Source: Serripes groenlandicus
Taxonomy: Eukaryota > Mollusca > Bivalvia > Cardiida > Cardiidae
DNA: 64,000 bases
Assembly (NCBI GenBank): GCA_031761405.1
Contig: JASEVX010000017.1
Span: 10,931,580-10,995,579 of the forward strand
Direction of reading: 5' to 3'
Part shown: one piece after another, positions 1 to 10,684 of the stretch
Layout of the letters: every line of letters begins with the position of its first letter
How positions within the stretch are numbered: the stretch's first letter is position 1
Notes under the pieces: model-generated
Databases searched by the model: none
What the model saw: the letters and a program-made list of their open reading frames with translations, nothing else
Told to the model about the DNA's origin: nothing
Translations under genes and position numbers: made by a program

Positions 1-190
1 AGACAAATCCGTTTGCAATGCGGTACATCAGACTGTGATAAGATTGCGTTCCAACAGTGTCTCGATCATCTCGACTATGGCGACAGTTGTAGCATTCCAG
101 ATGCGTGAATTTTAAGATTCGGCTGAGCTGCTCACGTCTGGAGTATAACGTGAGTGTGTCATTCATTAAAACAACTTTCACCGGTCCAAC

Positions 191-686
191 ATGAATGCTG
201 CCCGTAGGCTAAGACTTATGCAGCAGGTTGCTCTCATGGAAATGAAAGAAGAAGAAGACCTTCTGTTTGCCAATTACCATTTGAACAGAAGGGCACTGCG
301 ACCCGGTAGAAATAGAAGATATCGGATCAAACCCTGGATAGCCAGAAGGGAGCAGCTCGGTCAGTATGACACATTGATGAGGGTGCTGAGAGAAGAAGCT
401 TTCAACAATTTCATGAGGCTGCAATGAAACTGTACGATTCTCCATTGCCCTCTTAGATGCGAACTATACATTTATCTGGCTTGATATCGGGTCAGATGGA
501 GCAGCTTCAGACGCACACATATACAACGAGTGTGAGCTGAAAGAAGTCATGCAGAACAAGACCATTGACTTTCCGGATCCTGAGCCACTTCCTAGAGATG
601 ACAGAAATATGCCATACTCTTTTGTTGCTGGCAATGCCTTTCAACTGAGAACTGACATGATGAAGCCTTTTCATCAATCTCATTAA
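191..686 (+). pseudogene. PIF/Harbinger DDE transposase, internally deleted remnant
   Basis: Two pieces of a Harbinger-type nuclease lie head to tail. The first ORF (191-427) opens at ATG and ends in the family's N-terminal signature, WIARREQLGQYDTLMRVLRE. It stops at 425-427. A second open stretch in another frame (435-686, 84 codons, no start) reads LLDANYTFIWLDIGSDGAAS, then NECELKE, FPDPEPLP and a terminal MMKPFHQSH. This is the catalytic-domain segment around the second Asp of DDE_Tnp_4 proteins. About 100-150 residues between the pieces are missing compared with the usual length of 350-400, and so is the C-terminus. The result is a dead internal-deletion copy. No terminal repeats were identified. 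Confidence 0.85.
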
Positions 687-1028
687 AATCATCTCCTATT
701 AACGCTACGCATAGGTTACATTTAGTAAGATCGTGTACTTTAGTCAGATTGCCTTTTCATTTTCCGTGACATGAGAGTAGAAGAAAGGATCTTCAATTAC
801 AGACTGTCAAGAGCACGCAATTTACGTCAATGAACTTGAGTATGTTAATTCCTGTTTTTGTTTATTACGTCATGTGATCATTGAATGTGCTGAATGATCA
901 TCAATGTTTGTTTCGTGCCGGAGTCCATTTATCAAAGGAATTGTTAAAATAGAACTGAATTTGAATTGAATCAATGGATGCATTGTGATAGACCGCGTGG
1001 CACTACGTGACGAACTATATGAGCCGCG
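687..1028. other. No recognisable feature
   Basis: AT-rich sequence following the Harbinger remnant. Only short shadow ORFs, with no repeat family I recognise. It could be the 3' untranslated or terminal part of the Harbinger element. Confidence 0.5.
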
Positions 1029-1178
1029 TCTGGCAATTAGGCTTCTTATTGATTTTCTGTAACAAAATAGGTTTGTTTGTTTGGTGGTTGACACAGCTTT
1101 CAACAATGTTCTCAGTTATATCATGGTGTGTCCTGGTTACGTTATCAGTAACTACTGGCCCGGCAATTAGGCGTGTTA
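1029..1178 (+). repeat. Isolated unit of the 131-bp satellite
   Basis: One unit closely matching the array at 2119-3137. It contains ggtttgtttgtttggtgg, then the tail-like ttcaacaatgttctcagt, then ctactggcccggcaatta. It stops at gcgtgtta (1178). The array resumes at ttgattctctg (2119), the next bases of the same unit, so the intervening DNA appears inserted within a satellite unit. Confidence 0.8.
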
Positions 1179-2118
1179 ATGACGCCGCGTGGAAGCGCGG
1201 CGTCAGTATGGGATAGGTTTTAATTTTGTACCATGGGGTGACGTAATCGAAAAGGGAGTAACCAACCATTATTATTGTTAAGAAAAACTCTGAAATATGT
1301 TTGAAAAAACAACCTTTATAAATCAATAAATTGTATTAACTGATTTAAGAAACAACAAGATACAAAATACGTATGTCTTTCACCGTTATTACAAAAAGTT
1401 AGACACATTTAATTTGTATTTAATAACTTTTCCCTAACTTCCTAGGCTACGCTATTTTTATTAATAGTTTTGTTTACGGCACTGACCCGATTCACCAAAG
1501 CTCAGAAAAAAAGTTTCACTCTTCTCCAACTTCCTAGGCTACGCTTTTTTAATTGTTTGGTTTACGGTCCTAAACAATTTTCGGGGGATGTTTTTGCATA
1601 TTTATAAAATTCAGTAGTATTTCTAAACTTAAAATGTTCCTCCCCATACAGTTTGTTCATTCAGACCATTGTATTCTTGCTAAATGTTGACTTTACATGT
1701 GAACTTTTTCTTTTAATTTCATAAATGTTCAATTTTGATAATAAATATCTTTCAACTTGTTAAAATTACTTTGTATTTTTTGTTTATATACTCTCGTTTT
1801 GGTTATCATACTTCTGCTAAACTGGAAGGAGAATAGACTTTCACATGCTGAATATCAGATAGATCGTAGCATATAAAACGTCTAATCCCTACATTAAAAT
1901 TGACCCTTTCTGCTCTTGATAACATTTTCCTATAGACTATGGTAGCCAGGTGAGCTATATAGGCACGTATTGGCCTTCTTGTTTAAAATAAAGGGACATT
2001 TGGCCTTCTTGTTCAAAATATCTACATCCTGTCTGTTTGCACATGTTACTTAGATGTACTGAACTGCATCTGCTTCCTTTAAGTCATGCTTCAAAATCAT
2101 GCGCGGCGTCTTTGAAGC
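1179..2118 (+). repeat. Dispersed repeat D, copy 1 (inserted in the satellite)
   Basis: Unclassified interspersed repeat. Blocks at about 1216-1790 and 1930-2118 match 36625-37165 and 37890-38072, including gtaccatggggtgacgtaat, ggctacgct and ctatggtagccaggtgag. The ends carry short inverted motifs, gacgccgcg near 1181 and cgcggcgtc near 2102. The first motif also forms a local hairpin (1181-1204). No coding capacity is visible. The class is unknown. Confidence 0.65.
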
Positions 2119-3137
2119 TTGATTCTCTGTAACACAATAGGTTTGTTTGTTTGGTGGTTAACACAGTTATCAACAATGTCATCAGTTACATATCACGGTG
2201 TGTCCTCGTGACGTTATCAGTACTACTGGCCCGGCAATTATGCGTGTTATTGATTCTCTGTAACACAATAGGTTTGTTGGTTTTGTGTTTTACACAGTTT
2301 TTAACAATGTCCTCAGTTACATATCATAGTGTGTCCTGGCTACGTTATCAGTTCTACTGGCCCGGCAATTAGGCGTGTTATTGATTCTCTGTAACACAAT
2401 AGGTTTGTTGGTTTTGTGTTTTACACAGTTTTCAACAATGTCCTCAGTTACATATCATGGTGTGTCCTGGCTACGTTATCAGTACTACTGGCCCGGCAAT
2501 TAGGCGTGTTATAGATTCTCTGTAACACAATAGGTTTGTTTGTTTGGTGGTTAACACGGCTTTCAACAATGTCCTCAGTTACATATCATGGTGTGTCCTA
2601 GTTACGTTATCAGTACTACTGGCCCGGCAATTAGGCGTGTTATTGATTCTCTGTTACACAATAGGTTTGTTTGTTTGGTGTTTTACACAGCTTTCAACAA
2701 TGTCATCAGTTACATATCACGGTGTGTCCTGGTTACGTTATCAGTACTACTGGCCCGGCAATTAGGCGTGTTATTGATTCTCTGTAACAAAGTAGGTTTG
2801 TTTGTTTGGTGGTTAACACAGCTCAGTTACATAGCACGATGTGTCCTGGTTACGTTATCAGTACTACTGGCCCGGCAATTAGGCGTGTTATTGATTCTCT
2901 ATAACAAAGTAGGTTTGTTTGTTTGGTGTTTTACACAGCTTTCAACAATGTCCTCAGTTACATAGCACGATGTGTCCTGGTTACGTTATCAGTACTACTA
3001 GCCCGGCAATTAGGCGTGTTATTGATTCTCTTTAACAAAGTAGGTTTGTTTGTTTGGTGGTTAACACGGCTTTCAACAATGTCCTCAGTTACATATCATG
3101 GTGTGTCCTGGTAACACTATCAGTACTACTGGCCCAT
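2119..3137 (+). repeat. 131-bp tandem satellite containing SINE-tail sequence
   Basis: About 7.8 tandem units. The landmark tggcccggcaatta starts at 2227, 2358, 2489, 2620 and 2751, exactly 131 bp apart, then at 2868 (a 117-bp shortened unit), 3000 and a decayed 3130. Each unit contains a stretch like caacaatgtcctcagttaca followed by tcacggtgtgtcctgg. This resembles the complementary strand of the SINE 3' tails elsewhere in the window (compare 11390-11455 and 20108-20160). Long ORFs in this block are translations of the repeat. Confidence 0.9.
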
Positions 3138-3258
3138 ACCAGGGTGGCAGTGGTGAAGCCTTTACTACAATTGTTAAAGTCTTTGGTATGACCCGACTTG
3201 AGATCGAACCCGCGACCTCCAATACCCGATCCGGACGCTCTACCACTACTACATCGAT
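3138..3258 (-). mobile_element. tRNA-headed SINE fragment
   Basis: On the minus strand a tRNA-like head is readable: an A-box-like gtagtggtagagcgtcc followed about 30 bp later by the B-box-like gcgggttcgatctc. It has no tRNA acceptor fold or CCA logic, so it is a SINE head and not a tRNA gene. It abuts the satellite directly. Confidence 0.6.
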
Positions 3259-3295
3259 GTCATAATATGCACATATGTTTATATAAAACTAACGG

Positions 3296-3594
3296 ATGCA
3301 CTGGCCCGCCAGAGTCGTCACTGTACGTAGATGCATTGGAGTGGGGTTAGAATTACGACTGGTTCGCCATTGTCAGGGCAGGGAGGAATTCGCCGGGTGT
3401 TTCGGAACCGGTTTGGAACCGGGCGTCCCGAGTTCGATCCCCAGCCGCGGCGCTGTGGTCATGGTGGAGTGCTCTAGGGCAAGGCACATTTCCTAGCCTA
3501 GTACTGGTTTGTTTACACAGGGATCATGAATAAGTGAACTGTCGCCGTGATATAACTGAAACTATGTCGAAATCGTCGTAAAACCCCAACAAAA
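3296..3594 (+). mobile_element. tRNA-derived SINE, aaac-tailed
   Basis: Contains a B-box-like gagttcgatccccagcc near 3430. The downstream body ends in the shared tail core gccgtgatataactga (about 3543-3560), then an A-rich aacaaaacaaac tail. The same tail core occurs in the SINEs at 11800-11950 and 35386-35686, which have different heads. Confidence 0.65.
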
Positions 3595-3834
3595 CAAACA
3601 CAACTGTTGTCAGGGTAAATGAATCAGTAGCACTCGTAACTAAAATACATGAAATCGCAAGACATGTTGATTGTCAGGGAGTTTCCGTTTTGTATCATGA
3701 AATTCCCAAACATTATAAGCATACGTAACTCTTTATTAACCTTTTTTTCACATTCAGAAGATCTGCAGCAACTAGTCAAACATTATGAAATTATCTATAA
3801 ATGAATTAAAACTAATTTTAAAGAGTTGTGAAAA

Positions 3835-4168
3835 AAGGCGAAATGGCTCATCATGAGCAATTTCTTCTGTTGACCTTTTCCCTCATATAAACGCTTTCTG
3901 ACGCCTCTACAACAGACGGCTTTTTCTGAAAACATAGTGACGTAAGAAGAAATTGCTCAAAACGAGCAATTTCTCCTTTTGCCACTATGTTTTCCACTTT
4001 TAGTCATAGGTTATCCATTCAATTATAGACATTTTCTATTTCTTGACAAAATATGTTCAAAGTCGTCTGCTGCAGAATTGTCGTATGAGGGAAAATGTTA
4101 ACATAATGTTTTCAAAAGTCGTCTGCTGCATGCGAGTCCAACTGCGTCTGCGAGTCGGAAAGGGTTAA
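3835..4168 (+). mobile_element. TTAA-type MITE inserted into an older copy
   Basis: An inner full copy (about 3869-4101) has the family plan: tttccctcatataaacgc end, a central aaattgctcaaaacgagcaa hairpin, agtcgtctgctgcagaattg, and a right end flowing into gttaac. It sits between short remnants of an older copy: a gagcaatttcttct arm on the left and gtcgtctgctgc to agggttaag on the right (4102-4168). Confidence 0.75.
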
Positions 4169-4737
4169 GATAATTAAAACACCCATTAAAATGAATATAG
4201 TACTTCCTTGCTGAAAGTGCGTTCAAAACACGGTGCAATAAAGCTAAACTTTGTTATGAAAAGATGGTTGTCTCTTTGGGGTCTATTCATACGCCGTGCG
4301 ACATCAACGGTGAATCACGGGACATTACTTCAGAACGAGGTATTGCAAAACAGTACAATGCCTTTTTTAATCCACACGACATGAATGGGTCTTATAAAAA
4401 GGCATGTCACTATGAAATGATTGATGACCTCGAAGATACCGGTGATTTGCATATTTATCGTTGTTGGAAATAGATGTGTACAATTTGATCATGCTGTTTC
4501 GCATTTAAACTGATTTAATGAGTTGTGAAATATGATACTATTTTTAGATCAGAATATCAGCATGATTATTGATGGAGGTTACTCGGTGCTGCGTAGAACA
4601 CTAGCCTTCACTGTCTAACCGATGTAGTCTATAACATGCATCAATAATTCGAAAACATCAAGACAAAAATATGGAAAAGCTCTTTAAATGAAAGTTTATT
4701 AAAAAATAAACTTGATAGAAGTGTTGTTAAAAAGATT
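4169..4737. other. Unrecognised stretch with a 69-codon ORF
   Basis: An ATG-initiated ORF at 4264-4473 (69 aa, ending HIYRCWK) has no motif I recognise. The rest is AT-rich with no repeat family identified. Confidence 0.3.
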
Positions 4738-4838
4738 AATTGCTAAATTTGAGCAATTTTTACTTTTGTCACGATGTTTTCAAAGGTCGTCTGTTGCAGA
4801 AACGTCAGCAAAGTCTTAAAGAGGGAAAATATATAAGG
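4738..4838 (+). mobile_element. TTAA-type MITE, right-half fragment
   Basis: Contains gagcaatttttacttttgtc, then aaaggtcgtctgttgcaga and a degraded gagggaaaa end. The left half is absent. Confidence 0.6.
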
Positions 4839-5154
4839 GAACATACTCAGTAATAATAGTATCTGGGGAATTTAAAGTATACTTTTGATACATAAGTGCA
4901 TTCAGTGTGGGAAGAGGAGATATTGCTCTTTAGTGATTCCAGGGGGCGTCACTTATCGTCGTCAGTATCAGGGAAAAGGGTTAACAGAATACGATATCGA
5001 ATGCATGTCTCGATTAGAATGCATGTCTCGATTGGAATGCATGCAGAAGAAGAGATGTCTCCGGTGTGAAACAGTCGATTCATCGTAATGGAGTGGGTAA
5101 TCAGCGCTTTCCAAATGTGTGTTTAACGTCAGTATTCAAACTTAAAACTAAAAC

Positions 5155-5451
5155 TGGTACAATATGTTCAAAGTCGTCTGCTGCAGAATTGCCGTATGAG
5201 GGAAAGGGTTAACACAATGTCTTAAACCTTTCCTTAATATAGACTCTTTCTGACGCCTCTGCAGCAGACGGCTTTTTGAAAACATAGTGACAAAAGGAGA
5301 AATTGCACAAAACGTGCAATTTCTCCTTTTGCCACAATGTTTTCCACTTTTTGTCATAGATTATCCATTCAATTATGGAGGTTTTCTATGTTTTGACAAA
5401 ATATGTTCAAAGTCGTCTGCTGCAGAATTGCCGTATGAGGGAAAGGGTTAA
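5155..5451 (+). mobile_element. TTAA-type MITE, full copy plus a duplicated solo right end
   Basis: The full copy runs from TTAA at 5222 to TTAA at 5448-5451. Its central hairpin is of the 'cacaaaacgtg' variant. Immediately upstream, 5155-5212 is a second copy of only the last 55 bp (agtcgtctgctgcagaattg to gaaagggttaac), also ending in TTAA. Confidence 0.8.
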
Positions 5452-6221
5452 CATGAACAATGGACTCGCCCGCTTTTGAACATGGAATATTTTACTTTCG
5501 TAAATTCGGCGCTAAGAATGCTAAGGATACCGACGAATTATGAATTCCATGCACACTTAGAGAAACCTTACAGCCTACTGTGATCTGATGTAGTTTTTAT
5601 CAGCGAATAATAAAACATCTTGACATCTCCTTCTTTTTAAAATGATAAATTTACCAACAAATATACTTTATTAAACGACGTTGAATGAGTGGCATTTGCA
5701 GATACTTGTCGGTTAAAATAGCAATACATTGGAAATACCATAGAAGGATCGTACTAAATCTGTCTGATCTGTTGTTTAACCCTTGATGTTTACTTTGCTT
5801 ACACACTTACTTGGTTTTACAATCGTACAGCCAAGGGGCGATCAATAGAGAGAAGTGTACTAAATGACATAAATATTTTATTGAAAATTGTATAAATTTA
5901 TAGTGCATAATTATTGTATATTTACAATTTAAATCTTAAGGTTTATATTATGGGAGGCATTTAAACGGAAGAAATGATTGAATTTCATACGATTAATTAT
6001 ATATTTATATACTAGTTGAGAGGTTTTTTTCCATGAAATAAACATTCTCAAAATATTTGCTTGGGTGAATTTATAAGCGAGCAGAAAATACAATATATAG
6101 ATGATATTTGTTTGTTTCAGTGAAAGATCGAATTTTATTTCATCTCGTAAAGATTTTGTTTTATTCTCACGAGTGGCTTTCCCATTACTTACATTTTAAT
6201 GTCTTGGAAATCAGACAGTAT
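5452..6221. other. No recognisable gene or repeat
   Basis: AT-rich, with only short random ORFs. The last 35 bases (6187-6221, acttacattttaatgtcttg onward) recur exactly at 7833-7867, so part of this stretch belongs to some dispersed sequence. Confidence 0.45.
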
Positions 6222-6346
6222 CCACAGGAGGCGAAAAGTGTCTGTCCGGGTTAGCCTGCACGGCATGCTCAGGCTAATCCGGCTCGATATTTCAGAGTCC
6301 ACAATGTTGGTTTTCTCGTAATTCGGCTCATATATGAGCTTTACGT
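6222..6346 (+). mobile_element. TATGAGCC-type hairpin MITE, half copy
   Basis: Right half of the family seen complete at 33946-34211 and 36200-36470: ccacaggaggcgaaaagtg, ggcatgctcaggctaatccg, gttggttttctcg and a final ggctcatata. Confidence 0.75.
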
Positions 6347-6534
6347 CACAACAATACTGTATTTTATCTATGCTATATTTCCAATACTATTACACTTAGG
6401 ATAGAGCTGCATACATGCATATTGGGGTGATGCTTTGTTCCAAAATAGGTTTACTGTGATGTCGACCATACTTAGAATAAAATCCGGGATGCGCTTTATC
6501 TCTTGCATTAGCATATTGTGCGCAATAACATTTT

Positions 6535-6902
6535 AAATCGGATCAGTACTTTAGGACAAGAATAATTTAAACAACTTCGTAGAGGATCACTCAAGAAAGT
6601 TTTGTGCCATATTGTTTTCAAATCGGGACAGTATTTTTGGACAAGAAGTTTGGGAACTTGCCCACAACTCTGCAAAAATAGTTCTGCATGCCATTCAACT
6701 CTTTGAACAATTGTGAAAGATGAACACCGTTGGTCTTTCTTGTGACGTTTGGCTGCAATTGAACCGGTGGTTTAAGAGGAGATGTGTTTAAACATATTCA
6801 TGACGACGACGACGCACGACCGACGGCCGATGACGGACGCCGGACACAGAGTGATCACAAAAACTCAAATTGAGCGCTTTGTGCTAAGATGCGCTAAAAA
6901 AT
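6535..6902 (+). mobile_element. Tandem-unit repeat C, 3' fragment
   Basis: Carries the family's phrases: ttcaaatcgggacagta, ttttggacaagaag, aagaggagatg, then a gacgacgacgacgcacgac tract and gtgatcacaaaaactcaaat. It matches the 3' ends of the longer elements at 52992-54508, 56253-58596 and 59724-60459. Confidence 0.6.
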
Positions 6903-7042
6903 CACAAATTGAAATAGTTGATTTCGTTTTCATGCTGAATGAATTCACAACGATCCGTTGATCGTAAGCAATGTCAAAGATGATCCTTTACAGCTACTCC
7001 GACCAAACCCTATGTCAATGATTTGTTTTTTCGCTCCGTATC

Positions 7043-7148
7043 TTAACCCTTTCCCACCTGCAGACACATTTTGAAAACATTTCAGGTTTTTGTCACAATG
7101 TTTTAAAAGTCGTCTGCTGCAGATTTGGTGTATGTGGGAAAGGGTATA
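7043..7148 (+). mobile_element. TTAA-type MITE, short internally deleted copy
   Basis: Starts at TTAA (7043) with ccctttcccacctgcagac and ends tatgtgggaaagggtat. Only 106 bp long, lacking the central hairpin. The right-hand TTAA is mutated. Confidence 0.65.
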
Positions 7149-7576
7149 CGTTATTTAATAATCGTGTTTTTTCTAGGGAAATTGTTGGGCAGATTGAACA
7201 GTACGTCCGACATCCATTCTATAATGTCTGAATGTAAACATTCTTCTAAGCAATTACAAGTTTAAAAAATGATATCATATAATACATACTTAGATGTCCA
7301 TCTACTTTACTTCAAGCTATGTGTTTTTGCTGAAACCATGGCCATCAGGGACAAACATTGGCACAAACGATAATGTTCAGGCTCATATTGCCAACTTTTA
7401 CTGCATAAAATATGTTTTTAATGTGTAAGTCTAATGCGTACTGTAATATCTTTGTTTCAGTTTTGCAATGTTTTGTTTTCCGTAAGAGATTGAACCTTTG
7501 ATTTATTACTAGAAGATGTACAGCAGTATTCAACAGTTATACGGTATGTAGTAGTAGAAGAAGTAGTAGTCCTTCA
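7149..7576. other. No recognisable feature
   Basis: AT-rich with no family match. A short ORF on the minus strand (7345-7533) has no visible domain. Confidence 0.4.
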
Positions 7577-7780
7577 GTGAATCTTGACGCATTTGCAGCA
7601 GACGACTTTTGAAAACATTGTGGCAATGGTGAATTTTCTCAAAATGAGCAATTTCACCATTTGCCACAACGTTTTCAACTGTATTTAATAGTAAAACTCT
7701 CATTTATTGAGATTTTTCATGTTTTTGTCAATTAGTTTTGAAAGTTGTCTGCTGCAGAATTGTTGTATGTGGGACAGGGC
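7577..7780 (+). mobile_element. TTAA-type MITE, subtype with gtgaatttt core, degraded ends
   Basis: Shows cagcagacgacttttgaaaa, a ctcaaaatgagcaatttc hairpin, the internal ttattgagatttttcatg and the right end ttgtatgtgggacagggc. The terminal TTAA sites are lost. Confidence 0.65.
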
Positions 7781-8139
7781 GAGACGTGAATAAAATCCTC
7801 TAGATAACATATAGTTGAAACCATTGTGCACTACTTACATTTTAATGTCTTGGAAATCAGACAGTATATATTCCCAACGAGTTCTAAATATAACTGAACA
7901 ATACCCCTATAGAAATCCTATAGAATATATAATCGCTGGTAAATAATCTTAATCATTTCTTCACTGGTGTAGACTGATGCAAAAATCTCAATAAACAAAT
8001 CATTTAATTGTGTTTTTAATCCCAAAATATCTGATCGATTATATTCGACTAGTTCAACATGCCAATTAGATCTAACTTATGCTGAACTGAAAGCTCTGGA
8101 TTTGTTTTCCTTCTAAAATAAGATATTTAAAAACTTGTG

Positions 8140-8275
8140 GAAGACAGTGGTAGAGTGACGACCCCTCGTACCAAAGGTCCAAGGTTCGAAGCACGCGAAG
8201 AGCGGCTTCTGCCTTTGGGAGTTTTCCACACACATTGCTCAAGTACTGGTTATGTCTCCAGGAAGCAGACATCGA
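8140..8275 (+). mobile_element. tRNA-headed SINE fragment
   Basis: A-box-like agtggtagagtgacgac is followed 25-30 bp later by a B-box-like aaggttcgaagc. The downstream body includes ttccacacacattgctcaag, similar to the SINE body phrase cacacaacaat. No tail is seen. Confidence 0.5.
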
Positions 8276-8429
8276 ACGTGATTATTCTAAGCTAAAACTG
8301 TTTTCGCACACGATGTAATCTAAATAAAATTAAAATGCTCCTAGTATCAAAGTAAGAAAGATAAGTTTCAAATGTAATCATATATATATATAAAAAACAA
8401 TCTCACCAACAACAAAAGGCCTTCGTATC

Positions 8430-8656
8430 TCAACCCTTTCCCTCATATAGGCGCTTTCTGAGGCCTCTGCAGCAGACGGCTTTTTGAAAACATAGTGACA
8501 AAAGAAGAAATTGCTCAAACAATTTCTCCTTTTTCTACAATGTTTTCCACTTTTAGTCATAGGTTATCCATTCAATTATAGAGATATTCTATTTTTTGAC
8601 AAAATATGTTCAAAGTCGTCTGCTTCAGAATTGTCGTATGAGGGGGAGAGGGTTAA
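8430..8656 (+). mobile_element. TTAA-type MITE, full length
   Basis: Complete plan from tcaaccctttccctcatat to gagggttaag. The central arm is shortened to aaattgctcaaacaatttct. The left TTAA is mutated to TCAA. Confidence 0.75.
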
Positions 8657-8978
8657 GAATAAGCAATTATCTTTCAGGAACAGACGATTCAATTTCCAGA
8701 TAGATGCGTGATTAATCGCTAACACAACACTCGTTTGTGGGATAAGGATCACCAGATTAACATGCATTTAAGATAAGTTTAATCTCCCTGCTATCATTTA
8801 TCCCGTTATACAAAAAATACTCTAATCTAATAATTGGTTGACAATTAAAAAAAGAATAATTATCGTAAGACAACCGCGAGACTTTGGTCTGTAACCATGG
8901 ACACTTGAGGTAGACGGTTAATCAATGATCGATTGATTGGGCTTAACACCATTTTCAACATTTATATTCATTCATGGC
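8657..8978. other. No recognisable feature
   Basis: AT-rich spacer between two mobile elements. A short atcaatgatcgattgattgg run near 8920 resembles an eroded (CAAT)n SINE tail on the minus strand, but too little is left to call. Confidence 0.35.
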
Positions 8979-9321
8979 CAGGGGCGTATCTCCCTCTAGG
9001 CACTGTAGGCACGTGCCTACACATTTTTCCTCAAAATGCCCCAAAAATGCAGCTGCGGCGATAGACATCTGCGTAATGTATCGACCAGATCAGCCTGCGC
9101 TGTCCGCGCAGACTGATCCGGGCGACACATTCCGTCTTAGGGGGGATAGATGTATAGAGTAGTAATTCCTGAAACAGAAAACCACAGGAGGCGAAAAGTG
9201 TCTATCCGGGTAGGCCTGTGTGGCATGCTTAGGCTGATCCGGATCGATACTTTACGCAGAGTCCACAATATTGATTTTCTCACGAGACGGCCTACATATT
9301 GATAATTGCAAAGCTACGCCC
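8979..9321 (+). mobile_element. Composite TIR element containing part of a TATGAGCC MITE
   Basis: Outer ends are inverted: caggggcgtatctcc on the left and gcaaagctacgccc on the right. The interior from about 9060 holds most of the TATGAGCC-type MITE. The same composite occurs in opposite orientation at 11997-12341. The ends resemble short CAGGGG-type hAT ends, but no 8-bp target duplication is clear. Confidence 0.65.
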
Positions 9322-9605
9322 ATGATGGCGGCCAGTTCGTCTTCGTGAATGTTCGTTCTATTCGCGGACTGACAAACAACATCCGTCTTCGTCTACCACA
9401 AACGGGCTAAACGCTCATGTGCGGAGGAAGTCAAGTGACTGGGGAAAATGTTGTATCGAGTATTGTTGCGAGAGAAGCAAAAATAATAGGGTTCCTTGAA
9501 TTTGGGCTTCGGGATTTAACTGAAATACTATTGAAAACTGCATTCATCTTCAATTATTCAAAGCGGATGTTGCCAGATATACGCGACGAATCAACAGAAA
9601 CTCAA
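9322..9605. other. No recognisable feature
   Basis: GC content is slightly higher than in neighbouring sequence. An ORF from 9417 reads into the MITE at 9606 and has no visible domain. Confidence 0.35.
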
Positions 9606-9783
9606 TCTGTAGCAGACAACTTTGAAAACATATTGGATTTTTTTTTTTTAAATCTCTGTAAATGAAAGCAGAATAATTGATTAGAGTTGAAACCATGGGC
9701 TATTTCTCCTTTTGTCACTACGTTTTCAAAGATCGTCTGTTGCAGAGGCGCCAGATGGCGTCTGTATGTGGGAAAGGGGGTTC
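9606..9783 (+). mobile_element. TTAA-type MITE, degraded
   Basis: Left arm ctgtagcagacaactttgaa, a poly-T insertion near 9640, then ctccttttgtcactacgttt and a right end gtctgtatgtgggaaagggg. The terminal TTAA is lost. Confidence 0.6.
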
Positions 9784-9830
9784 ACATCATATGACAGATC
9801 TGAATAGAGTCGAACAGACAGAGACAAATT

Positions 9831-10012
9831 CAGAGTTCTAGATAAGAAGAGTATTTCACATTCCCAAATCCTTATTTGACCCTCAAACCCTATGTTGTGG
9901 GTACTCAAAGAATCGTCTTAGTAAGACGATTCTTTTGAGTACCCACGACTTAGGTTTTAGTGGAGTCAAAAGGGGGACATGGACAGGAAAAGACAAGTCC
10001 ACTCCTCTGGAC
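9831..10012 (+). mobile_element. 'gtactcaaaagaatcg' hairpin MITE
   Basis: Outer ends cagagttctagataag and ctcctctgg flank a strong central hairpin in which gggtactcaaagaatcgtct pairs with agacgattcttttgagtacc. Related copies occur at 10685, 16902, 17383, 20401, 20540 and 24674. Confidence 0.7.
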
Positions 10013-10432
10013 TATCATGAACACGCGTTCCTGAGTGGAGAGACATACATATGGAAAGAAAGGCCGGTGTAGCGTGAAATTGTAGAGATCGTGAAAAATA
10101 CGAGACCAACCGGAAGTCTCGTGAAATTCCACTCACAGGTTTTCATTGGTGTGTTAACACATTGCAGAAGGAAGAGACTAGATTATGTATTTGACAATAT
10201 AACAAGTTGTCGGTCCGCAGACTACAATACATAAAGAAGTGTCAAGACTTCTTAATATGTTAATTCAATATTCAAGGATTGTCAGTATCCACAAGGAAAC
10301 TCCAATCGAAGCTAGAAACTACCGGGTGGGTATACATACACAATTGCAGAGTAAAAGCTTTATCAAACTTTCATCATTTGCTAGCTTTGCGCCAGTTATA
10401 CAAAAACTTAGCATAGTTTGCATTGACATGTT

Positions 10433-10625
10433 TTAACCCTTTCCCACCTGCAGACGCATTTTGACGCAATAAGAGCAGACGACTTTTGAAAACATTGTGG
10501 CCAAAGGTGAAATTACTCAATTTTATGTAACAATTAAACTCTCATTTATGGAGCTTTTTCAGGTTTTTGTCATTATGTTTTCAATGTCGTCTGCTGCCGA
10601 TTTGTTGTATGTGGGAAAGGGTTAA
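10433..10625 (+). mobile_element. TTAA-type MITE, subtype with gtgggaaaggg ends
   Basis: TTAA at 10433-10436 and at 10622-10625. Starts ccctttcccacctgcagac, ends ttgtatgtgggaaaggg. It lacks the gcaatttctccttttgcc hairpin. Confidence 0.75.
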
Positions 10626-10684
10626 ATGGTGTGTAGTGCCGCTTTTAACGATATTAAGGGTAAATAACAAGCAATACAGTAAAT

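Noticed and set aside
2588..2965. 125-codon ORF
   Set aside because: Translation of the 131-bp satellite; the repeated peptide follows the DNA period.
4264..4473. 69-codon ATG ORF as a gene
   Set aside because: No recognisable motif, no neighbours in frame, flanked by MITEs; length is within chance for this composition.
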